The position numbers were made by a program, and so were the translations under genes. From Brevibacillus porteri (GTDB lineage Bacteria; Bacillota; Bacilli; Brevibacillales; Brevibacillaceae): a stretch of 64,000 nucleotides of DNA. Location: positions 83,163-147,162 of the forward strand of contig NZ_PXZO01000025.1 of the NCBI RefSeq assembly GCF_003013475.1, read 5' to 3'. The notes below the pieces were generated by a model. The model was not told where the DNA came from. It made no database searches and worked only from the letters and a program-made list of their open reading frames with translations. Within the stretch, counting starts at the first letter, position 1, and every line of letters begins with the position of its first letter. This document shows, in pieces, positions 1-8,144 of the stretch.

Positions 1-750
1 CCGTTTCTGTGGATGGCATCGACGGCTTTCAAAACGATGCCAGAGGTCCGGCAATTTCCCCCGACGCTTTTGCCTGAGACGTGGGAGTGGAGCAATTTCG
101 CCCAAGCGTGGGAATCAGGTCCGTTCCTTATGTATACGTGGAACAGCATTCTGGTTGCGGTAGGGATCTTGATCCTGCAATTTTTGACGGCGGTGCCTGC
201 GGCTTACGCTTTTGCCCGCTACAAGTTTCCGGGTCGCAATCTGTTGTTTGGTCTTGTCTTGATTGTCTTGATGATTCCTGGACAAGTCATTTTTTTGCCG
301 ATCTACGTGCAATTGAGCGGTTGGGGACTCGTTAATACGCTGTGGTCGCTCATCTTGCCGTACGCAGCCAGTGCTTTCGGAATCTTCCTGCTCAGGCAAG
401 CATTCATGCAGGTGCCCGATGAAGTGATCGAGGCAGCACGTCTGGATAACGCGTCCGAATGGAAGATCATGTGGACGATCATGGTCCCGATGGCGAAACC
501 TGTGCTGGTCACTTTTGGACTATTCAGCTTTATTTACCACTGGAACGACTATTTCTGGCCGCTGATTATGACCAACAGCGACGAGGTGCGCACCTTGCCG
601 ATCGGAATATCCAGCTTGCACATGTCCGACGGCGGAACCTTGTGGAACGTCATGATGGCGGGCAACATGATCCTCATTCTACCGATTCTCGTGATTTTCT
701 TTGTGGCACAACGGCATATTATCAAAGCGTTCATCTATCAATCCAAATAA
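1..750 (+). CDS. ugpE: ABC transporter permease, MalG/UgpE type (5' end cut by the window)
   Basis: The reading frame is open from base 1, so the gene begins upstream of the window; the ATG at 13 is internal. It is an inner-membrane permease of the carbohydrate-uptake ABC family with several hydrophobic segments. The EAA loop that docks the ATPase is visible as EAARLDNASEWKIMW at about residues 140-155. The binding lipoprotein and a glycerophosphodiester phosphodiesterase follow on the same strand, which points to the UgpE role in glycerol-3-phosphate or glycerophosphodiester uptake. The symbol rests on this neighbourhood; a general sugar permease is the alternative. The ATPase is not in the window. 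Confidence 0.85.
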   Translation, partial: PFLWMASTAFKTMPEVRQFPPTLLPETWEWSNFAQAWESGPFLMYTWNSILVAVGILILQFLTAVPAAYAFARYKFPGRNLLFGLVLIVLMIPGQVIFLPIYVQLSGWGLVNTLWSLILPYAASAFGIFLLRQAFMQVPDEVIEAARLDNASEWKIMWTIMVPMAKPVLVTFGLFSFIYHWNDYFWPLIMTNSDEVRTLPIGISSLHMSDGGTLWNVMMAGNMILILPILVIFFVAQRHIIKAFIYQSK

Positions 751-760
751 TAAAAGGAAG

Positions 761-922
761 TCAAAAAGTTGTCTTTTGATCACGAAGATGTACTGAAAGC
801 TTATTCGACATCGAATATGGCGTTCACCTTCGAAGTCCGGTGCTCATGTAGTTTACCTACACTCCGCTCCTCCTTCGTGCGGTTCTCGCCATCTTCTCGG
901 TGCTGAAAAGCCAAATTTTTGA
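761..922. repeat. Imperfect palindromic intergenic repeat
   Basis: The gap between the permease and binding-protein genes holds an imperfect inverted repeat. The left arm (761-790) and right arm (890-922) pair through TCAAAAA, CTTTT and GAAGATG blocks. It contains no convincing ORF and would be transcribed inside the operon. A short palindrome at 31598-31619 looks like the fused ends of the same type of element. A mobile palindromic repeat or an mRNA-stabilising structure are both possible. Confidence 0.55.
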
Positions 923-958
923 ACACTTATTAGATCACAATAGGGAGGAAATCAAACT

Positions 959-2287
959 ATGTTTTCCATGAAAAAGACGGGAACGATTCTATGTGCATTG
1001 ACTATTGGTTTATCAGGAGTGTTGGCTGGATGCGGATCATCTGGAAAAGAACAGTCTGCTAGTACAGGCAGCACTTCTCAGCCAGCAGCGTCTACAGCAT
1101 CCAGCGGCCCAGTCCAAATTGATTTCTGGTATGCGTTGGGTGGCGTTCGTGGGAAAACCATCGAGGATATGGTCAAAAAATTCAATGAAACACATAAAGA
1201 TATTATCGTGAAACCAGCCTACCAAGGTGCGTATCAAGAAAACCATTCCAAAGTACTGGCATCTGTAGCAGCGGGCAACAATCCGGATGTGACGATGGTC
1301 GAGATCGCTTCGATAGCAGCATTTGCGGATGCAAAGGTTTTGGAAGATTTGACGCCCTATTCGCAAGGGGATGAAAAGAAGTACATTCCAGGTCTCATGA
1401 AAAACTCTTATTGGAATGACAAACTGTACGCAGTGCCATTTAACCGCTCCACTCCACTGCTGTACATCAACCGCGATATGTTAAAAGAAGCAGGACTTGA
1501 TACAAACGGTCCGAAAACATGGGATGAGCTCGTCAGCTTTTCTCAAAAGCTGAGCAAGAAAGAAGGAGACAAAATTACTCGGTACGGCTTCTCGACGCCC
1601 GTGGATATCTGGTTCTACGAAGCGCTTGTTTTCCAAGGCGGGGGCAACATCCTGAGCGAGAACGGCAAGGAGCTGACGATCAACAACGAAGCAGGAAAAG
1701 CACCGCTTGAGCTCTGGTCCAAAATGGTGAAGGAAGGCATCATGAAAAACCCTCCAGGAGAGAACTACAATGCGTGGGATGTAGCGGAGCAAGACTTCCT
1801 GAATCAAAAAGTGGGTATGATTTTTACCTCGACAGGCTCCTTGACGGAATTGAAGAAAAATGCCAAATTTGACATGGGTGCAGCTTTCTTGCCAGCCAAT
1901 AAAACGTTTGGTACGCCAACGGGCGGTGCGAATCTTGTGATGCTGGCGAAGTCGACCGATGCGGAGAAAAAAGCAGCGTGGGAATTCATGAAGTGGATGA
2001 CCGACACTGAGCAAACGGTTCCGTGGTCAATCGCTTCCGGTTATATGCCTGTCACGACAGAAGCAATCGATTCAGCTGAAATGAAGGCTTTCTATGAAAA
2101 AGAACCAAACTTCAAGGTTGCGGTAGATCAACTGCAATACGGCTATCCTCGCCCAATGGCTCCAGGCTACAAAGAATTGCAGGATGTGATTCAAAAAGAA
2201 CTGCAGCGTGCGATGCTTGGCCAAGCGACAGTAGATGAAGCGATGCAGGCGGCGACGGAAAAAGGCAGCAAGCTTTTGAAAAAATAA
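959..2287 (+). CDS. ugpB: ABC transporter substrate-binding lipoprotein (UgpB-like)
   Basis: A 442-residue extracellular solute-binding protein of family 1. It has a lipoprotein signal with lipobox LAGC and acylated Cys at residue 25, then a Ser/Thr/Ala-rich linker to about residue 57 and a periplasmic-binding fold. An AGGGAGGAAA ribosome site sits just before the ATG. It lies between the permease and the phosphodiesterase UgpQ, so the likely ligand is glycerol-3-phosphate or a glycerophosphodiester. By sequence alone a sugar or maltodextrin ligand cannot be excluded. Transcription from the upstream permease must cross the repeat at 761-922. Confidence 0.85.
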   Translation: MFSMKKTGTILCALTIGLSGVLAGCGSSGKEQSASTGSTSQPAASTASSGPVQIDFWYALGGVRGKTIEDMVKKFNETHKDIIVKPAYQGAYQENHSKVLASVAAGNNPDVTMVEIASIAAFADAKVLEDLTPYSQGDEKKYIPGLMKNSYWNDKLYAVPFNRSTPLLYINRDMLKEAGLDTNGPKTWDELVSFSQKLSKKEGDKITRYGFSTPVDIWFYEALVFQGGGNILSENGKELTINNEAGKAPLELWSKMVKEGIMKNPPGENYNAWDVAEQDFLNQKVGMIFTSTGSLTELKKNAKFDMGAAFLPANKTFGTPTGGANLVMLAKSTDAEKKAAWEFMKWMTDTEQTVPWSIASGYMPVTTEAIDSAEMKAFYEKEPNFKVAVDQLQYGYPRPMAPGYKELQDVIQKELQRAMLGQATVDEAMQAATEKGSKLLKK

Positions 2288-2317
2288 CAGAAACGAAATG
2301 ATAGAGGAGCTGGCGAA

Positions 2318-3037
2318 ATGAACATTTGTATGGCACATCGCGGGTGGTCAGGCAAAGCCCCGGAGAATACAATGACAGCGATTCGACTGGCTTTGGCAGA
2401 GCCAGCTATCAAAGCAATGGAAATTGATGTACAGCTGACGCGTGATGGTGTTCCGGTGCTGATTCACGACTTTACGTTGGAACGCACGACCAATGGCCAC
2501 GGTCTGGTCATGGATCATACCTTGGCAGAGCTGCGTGAGCTGGATGCAGGGAGCTGGTTTGGCGACAAGTTTTCAGGCGAAAAAATCCCTACACTCGAGG
2601 AAGTACTAGTCGCAGTAAAAGGTCGCTGCACGCTAAATATCGAGTTGAAAGCAACAAGTGATATGTACCCGGGTATCGCTGAAAAGGTGCTCGCGCTTGT
2701 AGAAAAGCATGGAATGAAGCGAGAGGTGTACCTGACTTCCTTTGACCACGATTTGATCCGTCACGTTCGCACGCTCGACCAAGAAGTACAGACAGGCCTG
2801 ATTGTATATGGCCGACCTGTACTCATGCTGGAACAGATGGAGGCAGCAGGTGCCACGATCCTCTCCATGGGATATCCGTTTCTGACGCGTGAGCTAACTG
2901 CAGCCGCGATTGAAAAAGGCTTCCAAGTCATCGCGTGGACGCTGGATGATCCGAAGCATATCCGCGAAGTCATTTCGTGGCATCCTCAGGTTCAAATTTG
3001 CACGAACCATCCTGACCGGATGTGGGAGTTTGTGTAA
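2318..3037 (+). CDS. ugpQ: Glycerophosphodiester phosphodiesterase
   Basis: A cytoplasmic 239-residue GDPD-family TIM-barrel enzyme that hydrolyses glycerophosphodiesters to glycerol-3-phosphate and an alcohol. The N-terminal signature MAHRGWSGKAPENT carries the catalytic His and the metal-binding Glu. The EIDVQLTRDGVPVLIHD block supplies more metal ligands and the second catalytic His. There is no signal peptide, matching a role after import. The gene starts 30 bases after the binding protein with a GAGGAG ribosome site, and a terminator follows, so it closes the operon. Confidence 0.92.
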   Translation: MNICMAHRGWSGKAPENTMTAIRLALAEPAIKAMEIDVQLTRDGVPVLIHDFTLERTTNGHGLVMDHTLAELRELDAGSWFGDKFSGEKIPTLEEVLVAVKGRCTLNIELKATSDMYPGIAEKVLALVEKHGMKREVYLTSFDHDLIRHVRTLDQEVQTGLIVYGRPVLMLEQMEAAGATILSMGYPFLTRELTAAAIEKGFQVIAWTLDDPKHIREVISWHPQVQICTNHPDRMWEFV

Positions 3038-3052
3038 GCGAAAGCAGGAAAG

Positions 3053-3084
3053 AGCCGCCGTGCACATGCAAGGCGGCTTTTCTT
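3053..3084 (+). terminator. Rho-independent terminator after ugpQ
   Basis: A GC-rich stem AGCCGCC/GGCGGCT with a 12-base loop, followed by TTTTCTT, ends the Ugp operon. Confidence 0.85.
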
Positions 3085-3100
3085 GTTTTCGTTGTTTGGA

Positions 3101-5089
3101 CTATATCTTGAATTTGCTTACATGAGATTGCAGTTCTTCGGCTATTCTTGCCAGAGAAGTAGCTGATGAACTGACTTCTTCCATAGCTGCCAGCTGTTCT
3201 TCTGTGGCGGCTGATACGCTTTGTGTTCCATCAGCAGAATTCTCCGCTACTTCTTCAATGACACTGACCAATTCTACCACCTGTTTAGTACCAAAAGACA
3301 TTTGCTCAGAATAAGCTTTTACTTCTTGAATTTGGCTTGCTACCTGCGTGACAGCATCTTGGATCTGTTCGAAGGACTTGCCTGCATTGTTAACGACTGT
3401 AAGTCCAGTGGCGACCTCTTTGGTGCCCTGTTCCATCGAAAGGACAGCCTGGTTTGATTCGAGCTGAATCGTCGTAATCAACAGTGTGATCTGTTGCGCG
3501 GATTGCGCGGACTGCTCAGCCAATTTGCGCACTTCGTCTGCAACAACGGCGAATCCGCGCCCCTGTTCACCAGCTCTCGCCGCTTCAATAGCTGCATTAA
3601 GTGCTAACAGATTTGTTTGCTCAGCGATACCGGTGATGACTTGTACGATTTGTCCGATTTCCTGCGAGCTGTTTCCTAATCGTTTGACGATATCGGCAAT
3701 GTTGCCGACAGTGTTCTCGATCGATTGCATCTGGCTGATAACGACCTGAAGGGCCTGATTTCCTTCCACTGCAATTTGGGAAGCGCCCAAAGCTGATTCA
3801 GCAGCTTGCTGTGCATTCGTGGCAACCCGCTGGGCCCCTGTCGATACACCTTGAATTGCGGTGACACTTTCCTCTACACTCTTCACTTGCTTTTCCGCAC
3901 CGTAAGCTACTTCCTGAATCGTTATGGCGATTTGCTCGGTAGCCTTGCTCGTATGGTCGGAGTTGACCGACAATTCCTCTGCTGAAGAAGCAAGATCTGA
4001 AGCTGTATCATTTACTTGTTGAATAATCGTTCGCAGGTTGAGCACCATTGTGTTTACGGATTGGGATAGCTGTCCAACCTCATCCTTGGTTTGAATCTGC
4101 AAGGGTTGTACAGTCAGTTCACCCTCGGAAATGCGGTTAGCCACGGAGGCAACTGCCGCAATAGGGCGGGAGATTTGTCGGGAAACAGCGTATGCGATTG
4201 CGATCACGACAGCAACAACAATGATGACAATGATCGTAACCATGTTGGTAACGGATGAAACCGCAGACGTTATGGATTCGACAGGGATATGCAGATACAA
4301 ACCAAAGTTGGTCTTGGGAATGGGGGAATAGGTGACAACGTATTCCTTGCCATTGTCCGAGTAGCTGTATGAGCCCTTTTCTGTTTTTCCTGATTTCAGG
4401 ATTTCCATTAATGGTTGCGGCAGAGCGGATTCCTCAAGCGGTTTTCCGATCAGATCCTGGGTAGGATGGTACTGAATCTGGTCCTTGTTATCAACGAGAA
4501 TCGGATAGCCATCGTTGCCTACTTTCAAATTCTTGAGGAATGTAGCTGTGAAGTCATCTACATTGACGAGCCCGGTCAAGACACCAAGCTTCTCATTGTT
4601 TTTCGCTTTTACAGGGGAAGCGACGATGATAGAGCGATTGCCGGTTGTCTTCGCAACAAGAACATCGGAGAAGCTGGGCTTGTCCTGCATACCGTCTTTG
4701 AAGAATTGGCGCTCGCCAAGATTGATTCCAACGCTTTTGGGGAACGTATCAGCCGTTACTTTTCCATCACTTGCGATAAAGGTATTTCCGTCATACAGTT
4801 TCATTTCCTCGGTAAACTTGCGGATGAATTCATTTTTTGCCGCTGCATCATCGGATTGAATATCCGAGGTACGGGCTAAAATCTGAATTTCTGTCATACG
4901 CCTGTCCAGATATTGATCCATAGCTATGGCTGTACTGGAAGTAAGGTCAACATAGGAAGATTTTTGTTTATCAATCAGAATGGATGAAAAGCTGTTCGTG
5001 ATAAACACTGAAACGGCAGTAAGTGGAATGACGGCCACGACGAGAAACCAAAGGATCATTTTGTTCCTGAGTTTGTTGAACAAAAACAT
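3101..5089 (-). CDS. Methyl-accepting chemotaxis protein with Cache sensor
   Basis: A 662-residue membrane chemoreceptor. TM1 is at about residues 11-31, an extracellular double-Cache-type sensor spans about 35-275, TM2 is at about 281-303 and HAMP at about 304-357. A long cytoplasmic coiled-coil follows. Its kinase-contact tip has the conserved block [19 protein letters not shown] and then [18 protein letters not shown]. The ligand is unknown; dCache sensors often bind amino acids or organic acids. AGGAG precedes the ATG. The ggt-like gene lies upstream on the same strand, separated by a hairpin at 5173-5199, so co-transcription is uncertain. Confidence 0.93.
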   Translation of the reverse strand: MFLFNKLRNKMILWFLVVAVIPLTAVSVFITNSFSSILIDKQKSSYVDLTSSTAIAMDQYLDRRMTEIQILARTSDIQSDDAAAKNEFIRKFTEEMKLYDGNTFIASDGKVTADTFPKSVGINLGERQFFKDGMQDKPSFSDVLVAKTTGNRSIIVASPVKAKNNEKLGVLTGLVNVDDFTATFLKNLKVGNDGYPILVDNKDQIQYHPTQDLIGKPLEESALPQPLMEILKSGKTEKGSYSYSDNGKEYVVTYSPIPKTNFGLYLHIPVESITSAVSSVTNMVTIIVIIVVAVVIAIAYAVSRQISRPIAAVASVANRISEGELTVQPLQIQTKDEVGQLSQSVNTMVLNLRTIIQQVNDTASDLASSAEELSVNSDHTSKATEQIAITIQEVAYGAEKQVKSVEESVTAIQGVSTGAQRVATNAQQAAESALGASQIAVEGNQALQVVISQMQSIENTVGNIADIVKRLGNSSQEIGQIVQVITGIAEQTNLLALNAAIEAARAGEQGRGFAVVADEVRKLAEQSAQSAQQITLLITTIQLESNQAVLSMEQGTKEVATGLTVVNNAGKSFEQIQDAVTQVASQIQEVKAYSEQMSFGTKQVVELVSVIEEVAENSADGTQSVSAATEEQLAAMEEVSSSATSLARIAEELQSHVSKFKI

Positions 5090-5172
5090 AGGATTTTTCC
5101 GCTCCTAATCCGTGATTGAGATATTTCTTTCTTTGTGAAAAGCGGTCTGCCACAAGGAAATATAATACAGGT

Positions 5173-5199
5173 AGACTGCTGAGATTAACTCAGCAGTCT
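5173..5199. other. Perfect hairpin between ggt and chemoreceptor genes
   Basis: Eleven-base perfect arms AGACTGCTGAG/CTCAGCAGTCT around a five-base loop. Neither strand has a clear T-run, so it may be a weak terminator, a processing site or a 3' end stabiliser rather than a classical terminator. Confidence 0.6.
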
Positions 5200-5208
5200 G
5201 ACAAAATA

Positions 5209-6927
5209 TCAATATCCCATTGCTGCGCCTTCACCGCGAGGGTCAGCACCGCCAAATTTTACATTGGTTTGCGGGTCAATCAGGATTGCGCCGGACTGTC
5301 CCATCGTATCGGTATAGGCTGCTTCCAGCTTTTCGACTGGATGCCCACGTTTTATTAACTCGTCCAGGACGTCTTGAGGGATGCGGCTTTCCACCTTGAG
5401 ATTGTTGGAATCAGATCCCCAGTTGCGTCCATGCAGCCATCTTGGCGCTTCGATTGCGTCTTGTACGCTGAAACCAAAGTCGACGATACGCGTGACGAGA
5501 GCGGCTTGCGTTTGCGGCTGTCCTTCTCCCCCTTGTGTTCCGTAGAGAAGATAAGGCTTGTCCCCTTTAAAGAGCATAGCTGGGTTAATGGTGTGGAAGG
5601 TACGTTTTCCTGGTTCCAAGTGATTGATGTGTTTGGAGTCCAAAGAGAAATAGCTTCCGCGGTTTTGCAAAAGGATGCCCGTATCTTTCGCTACGATGCC
5701 GGAACCCCAGTCAAAATAGTGACTCTGAATGATGGACACGGCATTTCCATCTTTGTCAACGATCCCGAACCAAGTTGTATCGCCTTTTGGATCAAGCGGT
5801 TCTACGGATTTGGCAGCTTGCTTCATATCAATGCGCGCAGCTAAATCTTTCCCGTGCTGCTTGGACAACAGCTCATCCACAGGGATATCCGCAAAGGCAG
5901 GGTCAGTCAGCCATTTGTCGCGGTCAGAAAAAGCCTGTTTGGTAGCTTCCACAATCGTGTGATAGTAATCGGGTGTTCCTTCACCCATGCTCTTGAGGTC
6001 AAAGTTATTCAAAACATTAAGAATAGAGAGGGATGCCATACCTTGTGAGTTAGGCGGAACGTTGTACGCTTTATAACCGCGGTAGTCTACCGTAATTGGA
6101 TCTGCCCAAGTGGAGGTGTGCTTCTCAAAATCTTTCAACGTGAGCAATCCGCCGTTGGCTTGCATGTCTGCTACGATTTTTTTAGCTACTTCTCCTTTAT
6201 AAAAACCGTCAGCGCCTTTTTTCGCAATGATTCGCAAAGTATTGGCAAGATCCTTTTGTTTGAGAATTTCGCCTGCTGCATAGGGATCACCGTTGGGCTT
6301 CAGGAATGTTTTACGGAATCCATCAAAACGTTGAAGATTCTTCAAGTTATTGTCAGTTGGATCTGTCGCGTATTTCGTCCAATATACTTGGTTGGGGGAG
6401 ACTGGATATCCGTTCTCGGCGTATCCAATAGCAGGCTCCAGCAGTCTGTTCCATTGAAGCTTACTGTTGCCCATGCTTTTATGGGCGTAGTTGTAAGCCT
6501 CCCACCAGCCGGAGACGACACCAGGGACAGTGTTTGCCGATTCATAACCGCGGGACGGGATTTTTTCGTAGCCTTTGTTTTTGTAATAGTCGATGGTTGC
6601 CTTTTCGCCTGCGCGACCACTGCCGTTCAGTGCTTTCAGCTCTTTTGTTTTGGCATTGTAGATGAGCCAGAAGTTATCTCCACCAATGGTTGTGTAATGA
6701 GGATAGACGACAGCTAATGTGGAAGCGGCTGTAATAGCAGCATCTACTGCATTTCCACCGTTTTCTAATGTCTTTAGGGCCGCAGCCGTAGCCAGATAGT
6801 GAGGAGTCGTCACCATTGCGTTCGGTGACATCGTTGTTGGACGGTTAGCAGCTTGTGCCCCTGAGAATGTTGATACCCCGATGACAGCAGTCAGCGCGAC
6901 GGTCGAGAGTTTCTTCCAGAATGACAT
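5209..6927 (-). CDS. ggt: Secreted gamma-glutamyltransferase-family protein
   Basis: A 572-residue N-terminal-nucleophile hydrolase precursor. A Sec signal is visible (positive start, hydrophobic core, AQAA at about 24-27). The family self-cleaves before a Thr; here GDTTWFGIVDKDGNAVS places it at Thr384, near the usual position. The expected TTH(Y/F) is TTWF, and the usual REMAP-like Arg motif is replaced by NGSGRAG at about 101-107. It may therefore belong to the YwrD/acylase-like branch rather than classical glutathione-degrading GGT. A c-di-GMP-I riboswitch with terminator lies in the 5' leader, so expression should depend on the second messenger. The exact substrate is unknown. Confidence 0.85.
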   Translation of the reverse strand: MSFWKKLSTVALTAVIGVSTFSGAQAANRPTTMSPNAMVTTPHYLATAAALKTLENGGNAVDAAITAASTLAVVYPHYTTIGGDNFWLIYNAKTKELKALNGSGRAGEKATIDYYKNKGYEKIPSRGYESANTVPGVVSGWWEAYNYAHKSMGNSKLQWNRLLEPAIGYAENGYPVSPNQVYWTKYATDPTDNNLKNLQRFDGFRKTFLKPNGDPYAAGEILKQKDLANTLRIIAKKGADGFYKGEVAKKIVADMQANGGLLTLKDFEKHTSTWADPITVDYRGYKAYNVPPNSQGMASLSILNVLNNFDLKSMGEGTPDYYHTIVEATKQAFSDRDKWLTDPAFADIPVDELLSKQHGKDLAARIDMKQAAKSVEPLDPKGDTTWFGIVDKDGNAVSIIQSHYFDWGSGIVAKDTGILLQNRGSYFSLDSKHINHLEPGKRTFHTINPAMLFKGDKPYLLYGTQGGEGQPQTQAALVTRIVDFGFSVQDAIEAPRWLHGRNWGSDSNNLKVESRIPQDVLDELIKRGHPVEKLEAAYTDTMGQSGAILIDPQTNVKFGGADPRGEGAAMGY

Positions 6928-7060
6928 TCCTATGAAACCTCCTTCATGATGAATAGAATAACGAATTCATTAAACCGGCTATCCGCTGTTGCCTCACCTC
7001 CTTCAAAAGTCAAAAATACACAATCATACAAAAATAGACAAAAATAGACATTATGTGCGC

Positions 7061-7093
7061 AAAAAAAGACCAATGATATAGGATCACTGGTCT
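7061..7093 (-). terminator. Riboswitch expression platform: intrinsic terminator in ggt leader
   Basis: On the minus strand an imperfect stem (AGACCA.TGAT pairing with ATCA.TGGTCT, 7067-7093) is followed at once by seven T residues (7061-7067). It lies about 17 bases after the c-di-GMP aptamer and 134 bases before the ggt start, the expected place for a transcription on/off switch. Confidence 0.85.
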
Positions 7094-7109
7094 CGTCCTA
7101 CATCAATAC

Positions 7110-7195
7110 TTCGGTAGCTGGCAAGCGTGTCCGCTGTTGCGGAGGTAGCCCCTGTAGCTTTGCGTCGCCGGATTTCCCCGGGTTTGCCGTTTCGA
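7110..7195 (-). promoter_or_regulatory. c-di-GMP-I (GEMM-I) riboswitch aptamer
   Basis: Read on the minus strand this shows the GEMM-I core in order: GGCAAACC, a P1b-type hairpin, GACGCAAAGCTACAGGGGCTA, a variable hairpin (CTCCGCAACAGCGGA), then GCCAGCTACCGA. These are the conserved tetraloop-receptor and ligand-binding segments of c-di-GMP class I riboswitches. It lies in the leader of the ggt-like gene and is followed by a terminator. Whether ligand turns the gene on or off cannot be read from sequence alone. Confidence 0.93.
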
Positions 7196-7281
7196 TATCA
7201 ATGGATGAAGCATAAAATTGACACATTTACTGATGCGATCGTTGTGGGAAAATGTTCCTAAAACACCGTTTGCCAATAATA

Positions 7282-7308
7282 TAGACTATTTACCATTTGT
7301 GGTAAATA
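7282..7308 (-). promoter_or_regulatory. Putative ggt leader promoter with palindromic operator
   Basis: A perfect 9-base inverted repeat TATTTACCA/TGGTAAATA lies at 7287-7308. On the minus strand TTTACC and TATATT are 17 bases apart, a plausible -35/-10 pair overlapping the palindrome. This would start the transcript that carries the riboswitch. No start site is known, and the palindrome could instead serve the SET gene on the plus strand. Confidence 0.4.
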
Positions 7309-7447
7309 AGAAAAAATTTTTTAATCCAGAAAAATAGTCAGGAATGCTATGGGGAGGGGTGTTTTTCGCAGACATTCACACACCTCATGGGGCTGAATTG
7401 CTTATGATGATAAAAAGGCACATAAGCCAAGGAGTGAAACAAAGACC

Positions 7448-8065
7448 ATGATGCATCCCGATACAGAATTGCGCTATATCAACGATGAGATCGGGTACGG
7501 TGTGTTTGCGACAAGGTTTATCCCAAAAGGAACGATTGTATGGGCACAGGACAATTTGGACCAGGTATTGGACCCTGCATTTGTGGAAAAACTTGACTCA
7601 TTACGGAAACAGGACGTGCAAAAATATTCATTCAAGAACCAGTTCGGAAAGTACATTCTTTGTTGGGATAAGGCAAGGTACGTGAACCACAGCTTTCATG
7701 CGAATTGTGTGCCGACCATGTATGATATGGAATTGGCTGCACGGGATATTTTTCCGGGCGAAGAGCTGACCGATGATTATGGAACGTTAAATCTGGATGA
7801 ACCTTTTGATTGTTTGCCCGAGTCTGACACGGATCGCTCCCGTGTAATGCCCGATGACTTGCTTCGGTATTACCCACAGTGGGATCGGATTGCAGCGGAA
7901 GCATTCCAACGTTTCAATCATGTTGAACAGCCTTTGTTGCATCTGATTTCCCCGAAGTATCTCGAAACGATTCGAGGGATCACGGAGCAGCGCTTAGCCA
8001 TTGATTCTGTCATTCATCTGTATTGCAGGCCACAATGGCAAACGAGGCAGCAATGGAAGACGTGA
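7448..8065 (+). CDS. SET domain protein
   Basis: A 205-residue protein with a compact SET fold. GYGVFATRFIPKG is at about residues 17-29, the catalytic-core motif NHSFHANCVPT at about 82-92, and the C-terminal GEELTDDYGTLN at about 109-120. SET proteins transfer methyl groups from S-adenosylmethionine to protein lysines. In bacteria the targets are rarely known, and no target is evident here. The C-terminal 80 residues match nothing I recognise. AAGGAGTG precedes the ATG, a second ATG follows directly, and a terminator closes the gene, which appears monocistronic. Confidence 0.85.
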   Translation: MMHPDTELRYINDEIGYGVFATRFIPKGTIVWAQDNLDQVLDPAFVEKLDSLRKQDVQKYSFKNQFGKYILCWDKARYVNHSFHANCVPTMYDMELAARDIFPGEELTDDYGTLNLDEPFDCLPESDTDRSRVMPDDLLRYYPQWDRIAAEAFQRFNHVEQPLLHLISPKYLETIRGITEQRLAIDSVIHLYCRPQWQTRQQWKT

Positions 8066-8066
8066 G

Positions 8067-8094
8067 CGGGTCGGTCCACGACCCGATTTTGTTG
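8067..8094 (+). terminator. Terminator after SET gene
   Basis: Perfect stem CGGGTCG/CGACCCG with a five-base loop, then ATTTTGTT. Confidence 0.75.
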
Positions 8095-8144
8095 AACTCT
8101 GGGTAGAGAATCAGTATTATGGAATGTAAAGGTGAAGTGAAAGG

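Noticed and set aside
4263..4285. Plus-strand sequence GACGTTATGGATTCGACAGG resembles the start of tmRNA
   Set aside because: It lies in the middle of the chemoreceptor gene in antisense and no tmRNA tag ORF, T-loop or CCA-type 3' end follows; chance match.
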